Of a stretch of DNA of 64,000 bases, positions 16,036 through 25,470 are shown piece by piece; within the stretch, counting starts at the first letter, position 1, and each line of letters starts with the position of its first letter. Under the pieces are notes generated by a model that worked only from the letters and a program-made list of their open reading frames with translations, was not told where the DNA came from and did no database searches. The stretch is from Treponema sp. GTDB lineage: Bacteria > Spirochaetota > Spirochaetia > Treponematales > Treponemataceae. The stretch spans positions 1 to 64,000 of the forward strand of contig JAFZLJ010000143.1 of the NCBI GenBank assembly GCA_017551545.1, read 5' to 3'. Position numbers and translations under genes: made by a program.

Positions 16036-17364
16036 ATGGAATACAATACCATTTATTCACAACTTATTGCTGGAGAAACTAAACTTGCACTTGTTGGACT
16101 TGGATATGTAGGTATGCCTATAGCTGTAGAGTTTGCAAAGCACGTCCCTGTAATTGGGTTTGATATTAACGAAAAACGTGTAAACGAATACAAGAATGGA
16201 ATCGACTCAACTAATGAAGTTGGAGCAGCTATTAAAAATACAACAGTAGATTTTACAGCAGATCCAAAAAAACTTAGCGAAGCCCGCTTTATTGTAGTTG
16301 CAGTACCAACTCCAGTAAATGACGATACAACTCCAGACCTTCGTCCAGTAGAAGGTGCAAGTCGCACTGTAGGTCAGAATATTAAGCCTGGTACAATCGT
16401 TTGTTTTGAATCTACTGTTTACCCAGGTGTTACAGAAGATATTTGTGTCCCAATTATCGAAAAAGAATCAGGCCTTAAATGTGGCGTAGACTGGAAGATT
16501 GCTTACTCTCCAGAGCGTATTAACCCTGGTGACAGAGTTCACACACTTACAAATATTAAGAAAATTGTTTCTGGTATGGATGAAGAAACATGTGCAGAAG
16601 TAAAAAAGGTTTATGACATTGTAATTAAAGTTGGAACATTCCCTGTTTCTACAATAAAAACTGCAGAGGCTGTAAAAGTTGTAGAAAACAGCCAGCGCGA
16701 TATTAACATTGCCTTTGTAAACGAAGTTGCAATGATTTGTGACAAAATGGGAATCGATACAGACGAAGTAATTGCCGGAATGAATACAAAGTGGAATGCA
16801 CTTGGATTCAAACCCGGTTTAGTTGGTGGTCACTGTATTGGCGTAGATCCTTACTATCTTACAAATGCGGCTGAAAAGCTCGGTTATCACAGCCAGATTA
16901 TTTTGAATGGCCGTAAGGTAAACGATAGCATGGGCGCCTTTGTTGCCGATGCTGCAATCAAACAGATGATTGAAGCTGGTATGGCACCTAAAAAAGCAAT
17001 TGTTGTAATTCTTGGAATCACTTTCAAAGAAAACTGTCCAGATACACGTAACAGTAAGGTTGTAGATATTATCGACCGCCTGAAGGAATACGAGATTAAT
17101 CCAATTGTAACAGATGCTTGGGCAGACACTGCTGTTGCAAAGCATGAATATGGTGTTGACCTTGTTGCATTTGACAAACTTCCAAAAGCTGATTGTGTAA
17201 TTGTAGCTGTAGGACATAATGAATTCCGTTCTATGAGTACAATGCAGCTTAAGGAATTATTTAAGGAAAATCTTCCTGATAATGAAAAGGTGCTAGTTGA
17301 TGTAAAGAGTCTTTACCGTAAGGATGAACTTGATGCTTCTGGAATGAAGTATTGGAGATTGTAG
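16036..17364 (+). CDS. wbpA: UDP-N-acetylglucosamine 6-dehydrogenase (WbpA-like)
   Basis: A 442-residue UDP-sugar dehydrogenase that oxidises C6 of UDP-GlcNAc to the uronic acid. It has the NAD motif ALVGLGYVGMPIAVEF, substrate loop YSPERINPGD and catalytic Cys in GGHCIGVDPYYL near residue 266. CAGGAG lies upstream of the ATG. It supplies UDP-GlcNAcA to the WlbA-B-C enzymes before it, although it is last of the four genes here. GC content drops sharply in the gene that follows. Confidence 0.9.
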   Translation: MEYNTIYSQLIAGETKLALVGLGYVGMPIAVEFAKHVPVIGFDINEKRVNEYKNGIDSTNEVGAAIKNTTVDFTADPKKLSEARFIVVAVPTPVNDDTTPDLRPVEGASRTVGQNIKPGTIVCFESTVYPGVTEDICVPIIEKESGLKCGVDWKIAYSPERINPGDRVHTLTNIKKIVSGMDEETCAEVKKVYDIVIKVGTFPVSTIKTAEAVKVVENSQRDINIAFVNEVAMICDKMGIDTDEVIAGMNTKWNALGFKPGLVGGHCIGVDPYYLTNAAEKLGYHSQIILNGRKVNDSMGAFVADAAIKQMIEAGMAPKKAIVVILGITFKENCPDTRNSKVVDIIDRLKEYEINPIVTDAWADTAVAKHEYGVDLVAFDKLPKADCVIVAVGHNEFRSMSTMQLKELFKENLPDNEKVLVDVKSLYRKDELDASGMKYWRL

Positions 17365-17381
17365 AATATTATTCTTTTAAA

Positions 17382-18830
17382 ATGAAGTTACAGAATGATA
17401 ATCGAAAACTTATAGTTGACTTTTTAATGTATTTTATAGGTACGGTAATACCAATGATTGTTGGATTAATATCCGTACCTATTATGACAAGATATTTTAC
17501 TCCAGAAGAATATGGAATCAATAGTATAATTGATACTACTTTTAACTATTTTACATGTCTAACTTTTTCTGTTCTTGGTTCTATTTGTTGGCGTTTTTAT
17601 TATAAATACAAAAATAATAACAATGTAGAATATTTTTTGAATTTTCTTTATACACTATTTTTACTTTATTCCTTAATAGTCGGAGCATTGACATTTATAT
17701 ATATCTTGTTTGAACATAATAGTCATATTAGATGTTTAATATTATTTAAGCTTTGTCTTGTTCTTTTATCCGGATGGGTCGGAGTAGAATTTATTGTACT
17801 AAGACATAATGGAAAAAGTGTTGCTTATAGTTTATCTTCAAGTTTTATCACACTTTTATCATTTGTATTCTTATATATTTTAACCTATATTTTACATTTA
17901 CGTAATGAAGCATTGTATTTTAGTTCCTTTTTAATATATTTAGTCTTTTTTATATTTTTCTATTGTAAAAGAAAATATAGGATAATAAATATTTTTAAGT
18001 CCAAAGATGATTTAAAAGAGTTTTTATCATTTGCATATTTTAATATTTTCACAAGTTTTCTTGCAGTGGTTTTAGTATCATGTGATAGATATATGATTAA
18101 ATTTTACGAAACATTCGATGCAGTTGGAATATATGATAAAGCTTATAATATAGGTGAAAGAATTATATATGCTTTAGCAACAATGTTCTTTAATGTTTAT
18201 AATCCAATAATTTACAAAACCTTATCTGAAAAAAATGAAGAAAATATTAGACAAATTTTTCAAAATATTACTATTACATATATTTTATTTTTATTACCTA
18301 TTACAATCGTTTTTTCATTATTTTCAAAAAGTTTAGTAAAATTATTCTTAGGTCCTTCTTTCCAGATTGGATATATAATAATTCCTTTTGTTGCATTCGG
18401 TTATTTTTTTGATAGATTTACGAGTAGTTTATATGGTGTTGCTATTAATTTTAAAAATGTTAAATTAAATTTAATCGGAACATTAATAGCAGCAATATTA
18501 AATTTTTTCTTAAATTATTTTTTAATACCTAGAACTGGAATTTTAGGGGCATCTATAGCAACTTTAACTTCTTACTTATTTATTTTTCTTTATTCTTTAA
18601 TTGTAACAGGTTTTTTTAAACTTGATATATTTGTAAATAATAATCATGTTCTGATTCTCTATATTATTTTAGCAGTTTATATGGTTATGCATTTCATTAT
18701 AGCACTACTTATTTCAGAAAAAATAATTTTTCAAATATTGAATGCTGTATTTTTTGCAATTTTATATTATTCATTAATAATTAAATATGTAAAGCATGGA
18801 TATTTAAATATACAAAAATCAAATGTTTAG
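17382..18830 (+). CDS. wzx: Wzx-type flippase / polysaccharide export protein
   Basis: A protein of about 482 residues with roughly twelve hydrophobic segments, in the MATE-like polysaccharide flippase family. The N-terminus (LIVDFLMYFIGTVIPMIVGL then PIMTRYFTPEEYGINSIIDT) is the family hallmark, and CDRYMIKFYETFDAVGIYDK is also typical. It would flip lipid-linked oligosaccharide across the inner membrane. A TTG at 17352 overlaps wbpA; the ATG at 17382 gives the normal N-terminus, though neither has a strong ribosome site. The gene is much more AT-rich than wbpA. Confidence 0.87.
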   Translation: MKLQNDNRKLIVDFLMYFIGTVIPMIVGLISVPIMTRYFTPEEYGINSIIDTTFNYFTCLTFSVLGSICWRFYYKYKNNNNVEYFLNFLYTLFLLYSLIVGALTFIYILFEHNSHIRCLILFKLCLVLLSGWVGVEFIVLRHNGKSVAYSLSSSFITLLSFVFLYILTYILHLRNEALYFSSFLIYLVFFIFFYCKRKYRIINIFKSKDDLKEFLSFAYFNIFTSFLAVVLVSCDRYMIKFYETFDAVGIYDKAYNIGERIIYALATMFFNVYNPIIYKTLSEKNEENIRQIFQNITITYILFLLPITIVFSLFSKSLVKLFLGPSFQIGYIIIPFVAFGYFFDRFTSSLYGVAINFKNVKLNLIGTLIAAILNFFLNYFLIPRTGILGASIATLTSYLFIFLYSLIVTGFFKLDIFVNNNHVLILYIILAVYMVMHFIIALLISEKIIFQILNAVFFAILYYSLIIKYVKHGYLNIQKSNV

Positions 18831-18853
18831 AGTAAGTAATTGGAGAATTCATT

Positions 18854-19918
18854 TTGAAAAACGTTTATTATCTACCGGATTATAAAACTAACAATAATGG
18901 TTTAGTTGATGCATTAAAAGTATGTGATTTTAAATTTATTGATGAACAAATATCTTTATATAATATAAAAAAAATAATGAAAATAGATTTGTTTATACTA
19001 AATTGGTATGAAAACATTTATTATAATGAAAACATAATTATATCCTATATCAAGAAACAAATTTATTTGAACTTAATTAAATTGTGTAGAAAAGAAATAA
19101 TATTTGTAATTCATAATAGACAACCTCATATAAAAAATTTAGAAATTCCAAATATTTATTTATCACATAAACTATTGAAATATACAATAAAAAAAGCTGA
19201 TTATGTAGTAATGTTATCAAATCATACTTTAGACTCATTCTCGAAAAAAGATCAAAAATATTTTCATAAATATGGTAATAAGTTTTTTTATATACCTCAT
19301 AGAGATTTTCATCATCTTTATAAAGAAGTAAAAAACACTAAATGGAGTGGATTACGAATGCTTTTTTTGGGAAGTCCAGAAGTTTATAAAAATCCAGAAA
19401 TCCTACTAAAAGTTATGAACGATTTGACTGATAAAAATATTTCTCTTACATTTGAAGGCTCTTGTGATAGCAATACAAAAAAAAGATTAAAAACTATTAC
19501 AAATAATGAAAAAGTTTTTTTTAATTTTAATTTTGTAAAAGATGAAGATTTATCAGAATTATTTTCAAACTACGATTTATGTATATACCCATTTAGTTTA
19601 GATTGCTGTATAAATTCGTCCTCTGTGCTTTTATCTTTGTCACTTCATAAAACTGTAATATCCAGCAATATTTCTACTTTACGAGACATACCATCAAATC
19701 TTTATTATTCTTATACTTATAATAATAATAATGAACATGAAGAGCAGTTAAAAAAAATAATAATAAATGCTTATGAAGACAAACTAAAAAATCCCGAAGT
19801 GTTTATACATAAAGGAGATTTATGTGCTGCATATTTAAGGAAAAACAATAATCAAAGAGTAATTAATGAGAATATGAAACATATGTTAGAAACCAAACAG
19901 AAAAAAAAGGACAAATAA
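18854..19918 (+). CDS. Glycosyltransferase (GT4-like, divergent)
   Basis: A 354-residue, very AT-rich protein with TTG start and GGAG upstream. The C-terminal half looks like a GT-B nucleotide-sugar domain: LRMLFLGSPEVYKNPEILLK, a Gly-rich turn, FVKDEDLSELFSNYDLCIYP, and CCINSSSVLLSLSLHKTVIS where classical GT4 proteins have the E-x7-E region. The N-terminal part includes FVIHNRQPH. A cytoplasmic transferase using a lipid-linked acceptor is likely. The sugar cannot be assigned. Confidence 0.6.
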   Translation: MKNVYYLPDYKTNNNGLVDALKVCDFKFIDEQISLYNIKKIMKIDLFILNWYENIYYNENIIISYIKKQIYLNLIKLCRKEIIFVIHNRQPHIKNLEIPNIYLSHKLLKYTIKKADYVVMLSNHTLDSFSKKDQKYFHKYGNKFFYIPHRDFHHLYKEVKNTKWSGLRMLFLGSPEVYKNPEILLKVMNDLTDKNISLTFEGSCDSNTKKRLKTITNNEKVFFNFNFVKDEDLSELFSNYDLCIYPFSLDCCINSSSVLLSLSLHKTVISSNISTLRDIPSNLYYSYTYNNNNEHEEQLKKIIINAYEDKLKNPEVFIHKGDLCAAYLRKNNNQRVINENMKHMLETKQKKKDK

Positions 19919-19920
19919 TT

Positions 19921-20916
19921 ATGATTATTACACAAACCCCATTCCGCATGAGCTTCTTTGGCGGCGGAACAGATTTTAACGGCTTTTTTAATGAACATGG
20001 CGGCGCTGTACTCAGTACAACCTTTGATAAATATGCATACGTAACAGTCCGCCACCTGCCACCTTTTTTTGATTATAAAACACACCTTACTTACTCTAAA
20101 GAAGAAAAGGTAAACACAAATTCAGAAATCGTGCATCCGGCAATCCGCAATGCTATGGAATGGCTTGATATGCACGAAATCCGTATGACTTATGAAGCTG
20201 ATTTGCCTGCCCGCTCAGGTCTTGGTACTTCTTCTTCATTCGCCGTTGGTATGCTTAGTGCATTCTACGCACTTAAAGGAAAATATGCGGACAAACGCAA
20301 GCTTGCAGATGACGCAATTTACCTTGAACGCGAACTTTGTAAGGAAGCAGGCGGTATTCAGGACCAGATTGCAGCAAGTTTCGGCGGTTTTAACCGCATT
20401 AACTTCAGCCGCGACGGGTACAGCGTAAATCCTGTAATTATTTCTCCAGAGCGCAAAAAGGAACTTAACGACCACCTTATGCTTTTCTTTACAGGCTTCA
20501 GCCGCTTTTCTTCTGATATTCAGAAAGGCACTGAAAAGTCTATGAAGGACAAGACTCAGCAGCTTATTGAAATGTATCACCTTGTTGATGATGCAGAAAA
20601 GATTCTGACAGACAAAGATACATCTCTTGATGAGTTTGGAAAACTTCTGGACTACACCTGGAAGCTTAAGCGCGGTATTTCTTCGGGCATTTCTACAGGA
20701 TCTATTGATGAACAGTATGACAAGGCTATGAAAGCCGGAGCACTTGGCGGAAAGCTTCTTGGAGCAGGCGGCGGCGGATTCCTTTTGTTCTACGTTCCAA
20801 AAGAAAAACAGGAATCTGTAAAAAAGGCTCTTGAAGGCCAGATGTATGTTCCGTTCAAGTTTGAAAACGAAGGAACAAAAATCATTTATTACGGACCGGA
20901 AGAGTACACAAAATAA
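19921..20916 (+). CDS. hddA: D-glycero-alpha-D-manno-heptose 7-phosphate kinase (HddA-like)
   Basis: A 331-residue GHMP kinase. N-terminal MIITQTPFRMSFFGGGTDFN, ATP-binding PARSGLGTSSSFAVG (near residues 98-112) and the C-terminal GKLLGAGGGGFLLFY motif are typical of heptose kinases. It phosphorylates C1 of D,D-heptose 7-phosphate in the GDP-D,D-heptose route. Neighbouring gmhA and the fused hddC-gmhB complete this four-step pathway. AAGGA precedes the ATG. This three-gene block has higher GC than the flanking transferases. Confidence 0.88.
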   Translation: MIITQTPFRMSFFGGGTDFNGFFNEHGGAVLSTTFDKYAYVTVRHLPPFFDYKTHLTYSKEEKVNTNSEIVHPAIRNAMEWLDMHEIRMTYEADLPARSGLGTSSSFAVGMLSAFYALKGKYADKRKLADDAIYLERELCKEAGGIQDQIAASFGGFNRINFSRDGYSVNPVIISPERKKELNDHLMLFFTGFSRFSSDIQKGTEKSMKDKTQQLIEMYHLVDDAEKILTDKDTSLDEFGKLLDYTWKLKRGISSGISTGSIDEQYDKAMKAGALGGKLLGAGGGGFLLFYVPKEKQESVKKALEGQMYVPFKFENEGTKIIYYGPEEYTK

Positions 20917-20929
20917 AGAGGTAAATTTT

Positions 20930-21562
20930 ATGAAATATATTGATCAGTTGATTGAACGCTACCCAACACTCAGCGTTTGTAAAAAAGATATTGAAGATGC
21001 CGCAGTTGCAATGATTGAATCATTTAAAAACGGCGGAAAGCTTTTAGTTGCAGGTAACGGCGGTTCCTGCGCAGACAGCGACCACATTACAGGCGAACTT
21101 TTAAAATCTTTCTGCAAAAAGCGCACACCATCAAGCGATTTTATCAATCAGATTAAAGCAATTGATGAAGATACAGGTGCTTACCTTGCAGATAAGCTTC
21201 AGGGCTCACTCCCTGCAATCGCGCTTACAAACAACACTGCCCTTATGACAGCAAGCTTGAACGACGTTGACGGAAACGTAATGTTCGCTCAGCAGGTAAA
21301 CGGCTACGGGGTAAAAGGTGACGTATTCCTTGGAATTTCTACTTCAGGAAATTCAAAAGACATCGTTTACCCGACAGTTGTTGCAAAGGCAAAAGGTCTT
21401 AAAACAATCGCCCTTACAGGTAAAAACGGCGGTAAACTCAAGGGTCTTGCAGACATCTGCATCATTGTTCCTCAGAACGAAACCTTTATGATTCAGGAAC
21501 TTCACCTCCCGGTTTACCACGCACTCTGCCTTGAAATTGAAGAAGCATTCTGGAAAGAGTAA
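20930..21562 (+). CDS. gmhA: Sedoheptulose-7-phosphate isomerase (GmhA)
   Basis: A 210-residue SIS-domain isomerase converting sedoheptulose 7-phosphate to D,D-heptose 7-phosphate. The phosphate-binding AGNGGSCADSDHITGELL, LGISTSGNSKD and C-terminal QELHLPVYHALCLEIEEAF match GmhA. ATG 20930 is chosen because AGAGGT lies upstream and it fits the family length; the frame is open into hddA. It is the first step of the heptose block. Confidence 0.9.
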   Translation: MKYIDQLIERYPTLSVCKKDIEDAAVAMIESFKNGGKLLVAGNGGSCADSDHITGELLKSFCKKRTPSSDFINQIKAIDEDTGAYLADKLQGSLPAIALTNNTALMTASLNDVDGNVMFAQQVNGYGVKGDVFLGISTSGNSKDIVYPTVVAKAKGLKTIALTGKNGGKLKGLADICIIVPQNETFMIQELHLPVYHALCLEIEEAFWKE

Positions 21563-21577
21563 TTTTTAGGATTTAAT

Positions 21578-22915
21578 ATGAAAGTAATAATAATGGCTGG
21601 CGGCATGGGAACCCGCATTCAGAGCGTTCGTGCCGATGTTCCAAAGCCGATGATTGAAATCTGCGGAAAACCAATCCTGCAGTATCAGATTGAAAACCTC
21701 AAAGCCTGCGGTCTTACCGACATCACAATCGGAGTCGGCCACCTTGGACATGTAATCAAAGAATATTTTGGTGATGGTTCAAAATTCGGAGTAAATATTT
21801 CTTACTTTACTGAAGACCGCCCGCTTGGTACTGCCGGTGCCCTTTTTAAAATGCTTGACGGTAAAGCCTGTGATGAAGTTCAGACTGAAACTGTAATTAA
21901 TGATGATTTTCTTCTTTTATGCGGCGACGTAATTTTTGACATCGACTTCAACCGTTTTATTGCTTTCCATAAAGAACATAAAGCCTGGGCAAGCCTTATG
22001 GCACACCCTAACGGACATCCTTATGATTCTTCACTTTTAGTAACAGAAGTTCTGCCGCCTGCCGAACTTGGCGGGCTTCCTGTAAATACTCACCGAGTTA
22101 CAAAGTGGATGGCAAAGGAAGATGAACGTCTTTACTACAAAAACCTTGTAAATGCAGGCCTTCAGCTTATTTCTCCGGAACTATTGCGCGAAACAATGAA
22201 AAACTTTGTTCCACGCCATCCTGAAACTCCAGACAAAATCGACCTTGACCGCGATGTTCTTAAGCCGAACATCAAATCTGGTAAGATTTTTGCCTACGAA
22301 ACTCCGGAATACATCAAGGATATGGGAACCCCTGACCGCTATTATGAAACTGAAGCAGACATTAAAAGCGGAAAGGTTCATGCAAGAAACCTGAGCCAGA
22401 AGCAGAAGGCTGTTTTCTTAGACCGCGACGGTACAATCAACAAAAACGCGGGCTTTGTAACAAAGCCCGAACAGTTTGAACTTATTCCGGGCGCTGCAGA
22501 GGCAATAAAGAAAATCAATAAATCAGGCTACCTTGCAATTGTAATTACAAACCAGCCGGTTATTGCCCGCGGCGACTGCACTTTTGAAGAACTTGCCCTT
22601 ATTCATGCAAAAATGGAAACAGAGCTTGGTAAGGAAGGCGCCTTTATAGACGGTCTTTACTTCTGTCCTCATCATACAGATAAGGGATTTCCGGGAGAAC
22701 GACCAGAATACAAATGTGACTGCGGCTGCCGAAAACCAAAAGCAGGACTTTTCTTACAGGCTGCAAAAGACTTTAACATTGACCTTTCTCAGAGCTATAT
22801 GATTGGGGATAGTGAGAATGATATAAAAGCAGGAAAAAATGCAGGATGTAAAGCTAGTTACTTAATAGAAAACTTTACCTTAGAAAAAATTATTTCAGAA
22901 ATCGAAATCATATAA
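21578..22915 (+). CDS. Fused heptose-1-phosphate guanylyltransferase / heptose-bisphosphate phosphatase (HddC-GmhB)
   Basis: A 445-residue two-domain protein. Residues 1-245 are a nucleotidyltransferase (MAGGMGTRIQSV, KPMIEICGKPIL, LLCGDVIFDID), matching HddC. Residues about 268-445 are a HAD phosphatase with AVFLDRDGTIN, the GmhB zinc loop (FCPHH then CDCGCRKPK) and IGDSENDI. The two activities are usually separate proteins that act in consecutive steps (GmhB removes C7 phosphate, HddC makes the GDP-sugar). The fusion completes GDP-D,D-heptose synthesis with HddA and GmhA. Confidence 0.87.
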   Translation: MKVIIMAGGMGTRIQSVRADVPKPMIEICGKPILQYQIENLKACGLTDITIGVGHLGHVIKEYFGDGSKFGVNISYFTEDRPLGTAGALFKMLDGKACDEVQTETVINDDFLLLCGDVIFDIDFNRFIAFHKEHKAWASLMAHPNGHPYDSSLLVTEVLPPAELGGLPVNTHRVTKWMAKEDERLYYKNLVNAGLQLISPELLRETMKNFVPRHPETPDKIDLDRDVLKPNIKSGKIFAYETPEYIKDMGTPDRYYETEADIKSGKVHARNLSQKQKAVFLDRDGTINKNAGFVTKPEQFELIPGAAEAIKKINKSGYLAIVITNQPVIARGDCTFEELALIHAKMETELGKEGAFIDGLYFCPHHTDKGFPGERPEYKCDCGCRKPKAGLFLQAAKDFNIDLSQSYMIGDSENDIKAGKNAGCKASYLIENFTLEKIISEIEII

Positions 22916-23108
22916 TTCTCTTAATAGCATTAAATCTTGCATTTAATATTTAATAGAAAAATAACTAATAATATATAACTTCAAATACCATGATATAGTA
23001 TTTTATAATATTATGTGTTATTATATTTTATGTTCATTTAATGAATATAAAGTTTGAATAGATTTTCAAATCTGTATATTTGGAAAAAAAACAAAATAAG
23101 GAATTTAA

Positions 23109-24200
23109 ATGACAATTTTATATATAACCTATGTAAACAGTACAGATAATTCATCTGGCTCTGGTGTAAGGCCTGCGAAAATGTTAAGAGCTTTCCAACA
23201 GGAAGGTCATGATATAATTACCCTGCAAGGTGAGCAAGTTTCAAAATTACGTTTGAAAAATATCAAAACTGTACGAAAACAAATAAAATGTGAAACTCCT
23301 GATTTATGTTATATAGAATCACCTACATATCCAATTATACGTCATGCAGACAGAAAACTTATCAAAGATATTTGTAATGCTGGTATTCCAACAGGCTATT
23401 TTTACAGAGATTTTTATTGGCAATTTCCAGATGAATTTCCACGAAGAACTTCTATTTCAGGTAGAATAAAAGATAAAGGATTACTTTTCTTGCAGACATT
23501 AACAGATAAAGTTCTTAATAACTGCAATATAATTTATGTTCCATCAGATGAATGTAAGTCACTTTTGCCTTATAAAGATATTAGATCTTTACCTCCTGCT
23601 GGGGAATATCATCTTGATTTGATAAAGCACGAATGCAATCATACTGGTATTTATGTTGGTGGTATTGGAGGGTACTATAATGGTAGATTTTTGCTTGATG
23701 TATTCAATGAACTAAATAAGAGAAATGCTGAGTATAAGTTAATTCTTGTGTGCCGAGAAAATGAGTGGAATAGTTTTGACCATCCTTGTAAGAATGCTTC
23801 TTGGTTAGAAATACATCATACAAGTGGCTCTGGGCTCGTTGAATTATACAAACGAGCTTCAGTTGCATTTAATGTTGGAAGTTCAGAATATAAATATAGC
23901 CGTTTTGCAATTTCAGTAAAAGTTTTTGAATATTTAAGTTTTGGTTTACCCCAAGTAGTTATTAATAATAAAGCAATAGCAGATTTGGTGAATGGTGAGA
24001 AAATTGGATTTGCTGTAGATTATGATATAATAAAATATGCAGATGCAACTGAAAAACTAATGAATGACTGCAAATTATATGAAGAATTTCAAAAGAATAT
24101 AACATCCTCATTGTTAGAAAGAAATCTTTGGATACACAGGGTACGAAAAATCGTAAATGATTTATCTACAATAAAGAATAATGAGGTACAATATGAATAG
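23109..24200 (+). CDS. Glycosyltransferase, family 4-like
   Basis: A 363-residue GT-B protein. It begins MTILYITYVNSTDNSSGSGV with a Gly-rich donor loop, has TGIYVGGIGGYYNGRFLLDV where the C-terminal domain opens, and a KVFEYLSFGLPQVVINNKAI segment matching the nucleotide-sugar region with the Glu-containing motif. AT-rich. It follows a 193-bp AT-rich gap with no clear terminator, possibly an internal transcription start. It overlaps the polymerase gene by eight bases. The sugar specificity is unknown. Confidence 0.75.
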   Translation: MTILYITYVNSTDNSSGSGVRPAKMLRAFQQEGHDIITLQGEQVSKLRLKNIKTVRKQIKCETPDLCYIESPTYPIIRHADRKLIKDICNAGIPTGYFYRDFYWQFPDEFPRRTSISGRIKDKGLLFLQTLTDKVLNNCNIIYVPSDECKSLLPYKDIRSLPPAGEYHLDLIKHECNHTGIYVGGIGGYYNGRFLLDVFNELNKRNAEYKLILVCRENEWNSFDHPCKNASWLEIHHTSGSGLVELYKRASVAFNVGSSEYKYSRFAISVKVFEYLSFGLPQVVINNKAIADLVNGEKIGFAVDYDIIKYADATEKLMNDCKLYEEFQKNITSSLLERNLWIHRVRKIVNDLSTIKNNEVQYE

Positions 24201-25470
24201 AGCAAGAACTCAAAAAAACAATTACTTAATTATTATTTTCTCATTCTGTGTTTTAAGTTTCTTGCCATATATCTCATTTTTTACTGAATCAAAGTTACCA
24301 AAAGAAACATTGCCGGTTTATCTATTAATGATTTTTATTCCAGCTCTTTCTTTTTTATATATAAAAGTTAAAATTTCAAAGAATCTCTATCCTTTTATGA
24401 TTGTATGGTTTTCATTCGTATTTGAATATTGGTTTTCAACAATGATTACAACAAAGTCACCATATATGTACAGTTCTGTTGTTATTTGGATAATGGAGAT
24501 TCTTGTAATAATATATTTAACCGGAAAAGATAATTGGCATGAGTTATTTTTCAAATCCATATTTATTTTTTCTTTTGTTTTTATGATTGCTGCTGTATTG
24601 CAAGTCTTTATTCCTGTTTTATTAGATAATATAAATACCGTCCTTTATCCAAAGACGACAGTTGCAACAATGAGAAGGCTTACAACAAATGGATATTACA
24701 CGGGGCTTTCCTCTTATATAACTTATCAATGTCATAATATTTTACCAGTAATTGGACTTTCCTTTGCGACTATCTTATTTAAAGAAATGAAAAGGAAAGA
24801 AACATTTTTATGGTTTTGTATATGCGGTTTATCAATGTTTTCAATGATTATTACAAATAAACGTATGCCTTTAGCGGCTATGGTGCTTTCTTTGATAATA
24901 TGTGTATTGATTTCAATAAAAAACAAGAAAGTAAGAAATAGGGCTATAATAATTGGTATAATAATGTTTGCAGCATTTATTGTAATGATTTTATTTACCC
25001 CTTATGGGGAGAAGGTACTTGAAAGGATTTTGGAATCAAAGGGAGTTGGAAATGAAGCCCGCGGATATTTGTGGTCAAGTGCTGTTAAATTATGGTTTCG
25101 CCGTCCAATTTTAGGAAATGGTTATAATTCATTTTCTGAGTTTTCTGAATTATCGGTACATAACAGTTATTTACAAGTTTTATGTGAATCTGGAATTATA
25201 GGATTTACTCTTTTTTTAGGTATATATTACATTCCTCTATTTAAAACAATTTCTGTCTTTAACAAAATTAATACTAATAAATATGCTGTGACACTAAAGA
25301 TTATTTTATTCTCAACGATGTTCTATCAATTATTTTGTGTTATACATTCATTTACAGAGTCTGTATTTCACGGAAATTCTTTATTCTTGCCATTATCAAT
25401 ACTAAGCGCTGTACCTTATTCAATTGAAAGACATTTGCAACAGGAGAAAGTATGTACATTCTTGAATTAA
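24193..25470 (+). CDS. wzy: Wzy-type O-antigen/polysaccharide polymerase
   Basis: A 425-residue membrane protein with about ten to eleven hydrophobic segments and one large external loop, the Wzy/O-antigen ligase layout. The signature near residue 320, VHNSYLQVLCESGIIGFTLF, preceded by RRPILGNGYNSF, is typical of the family. It would polymerise repeat units in the periplasm. ATG 24193 is favoured because GAGGT lies just upstream; ATG 24181 is in frame but lacks a site. It overlaps both neighbours, so the genes are translationally coupled. Confidence 0.83.
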   Translation: MNRARTQKNNYLIIIFSFCVLSFLPYISFFTESKLPKETLPVYLLMIFIPALSFLYIKVKISKNLYPFMIVWFSFVFEYWFSTMITTKSPYMYSSVVIWIMEILVIIYLTGKDNWHELFFKSIFIFSFVFMIAAVLQVFIPVLLDNINTVLYPKTTVATMRRLTTNGYYTGLSSYITYQCHNILPVIGLSFATILFKEMKRKETFLWFCICGLSMFSMIITNKRMPLAAMVLSLIICVLISIKNKKVRNRAIIIGIIMFAAFIVMILFTPYGEKVLERILESKGVGNEARGYLWSSAVKLWFRRPILGNGYNSFSEFSELSVHNSYLQVLCESGIIGFTLFLGIYYIPLFKTISVFNKINTNKYAVTLKIILFSTMFYQLFCVIHSFTESVFHGNSLFLPLSILSAVPYSIERHLQQEKVCTFLN

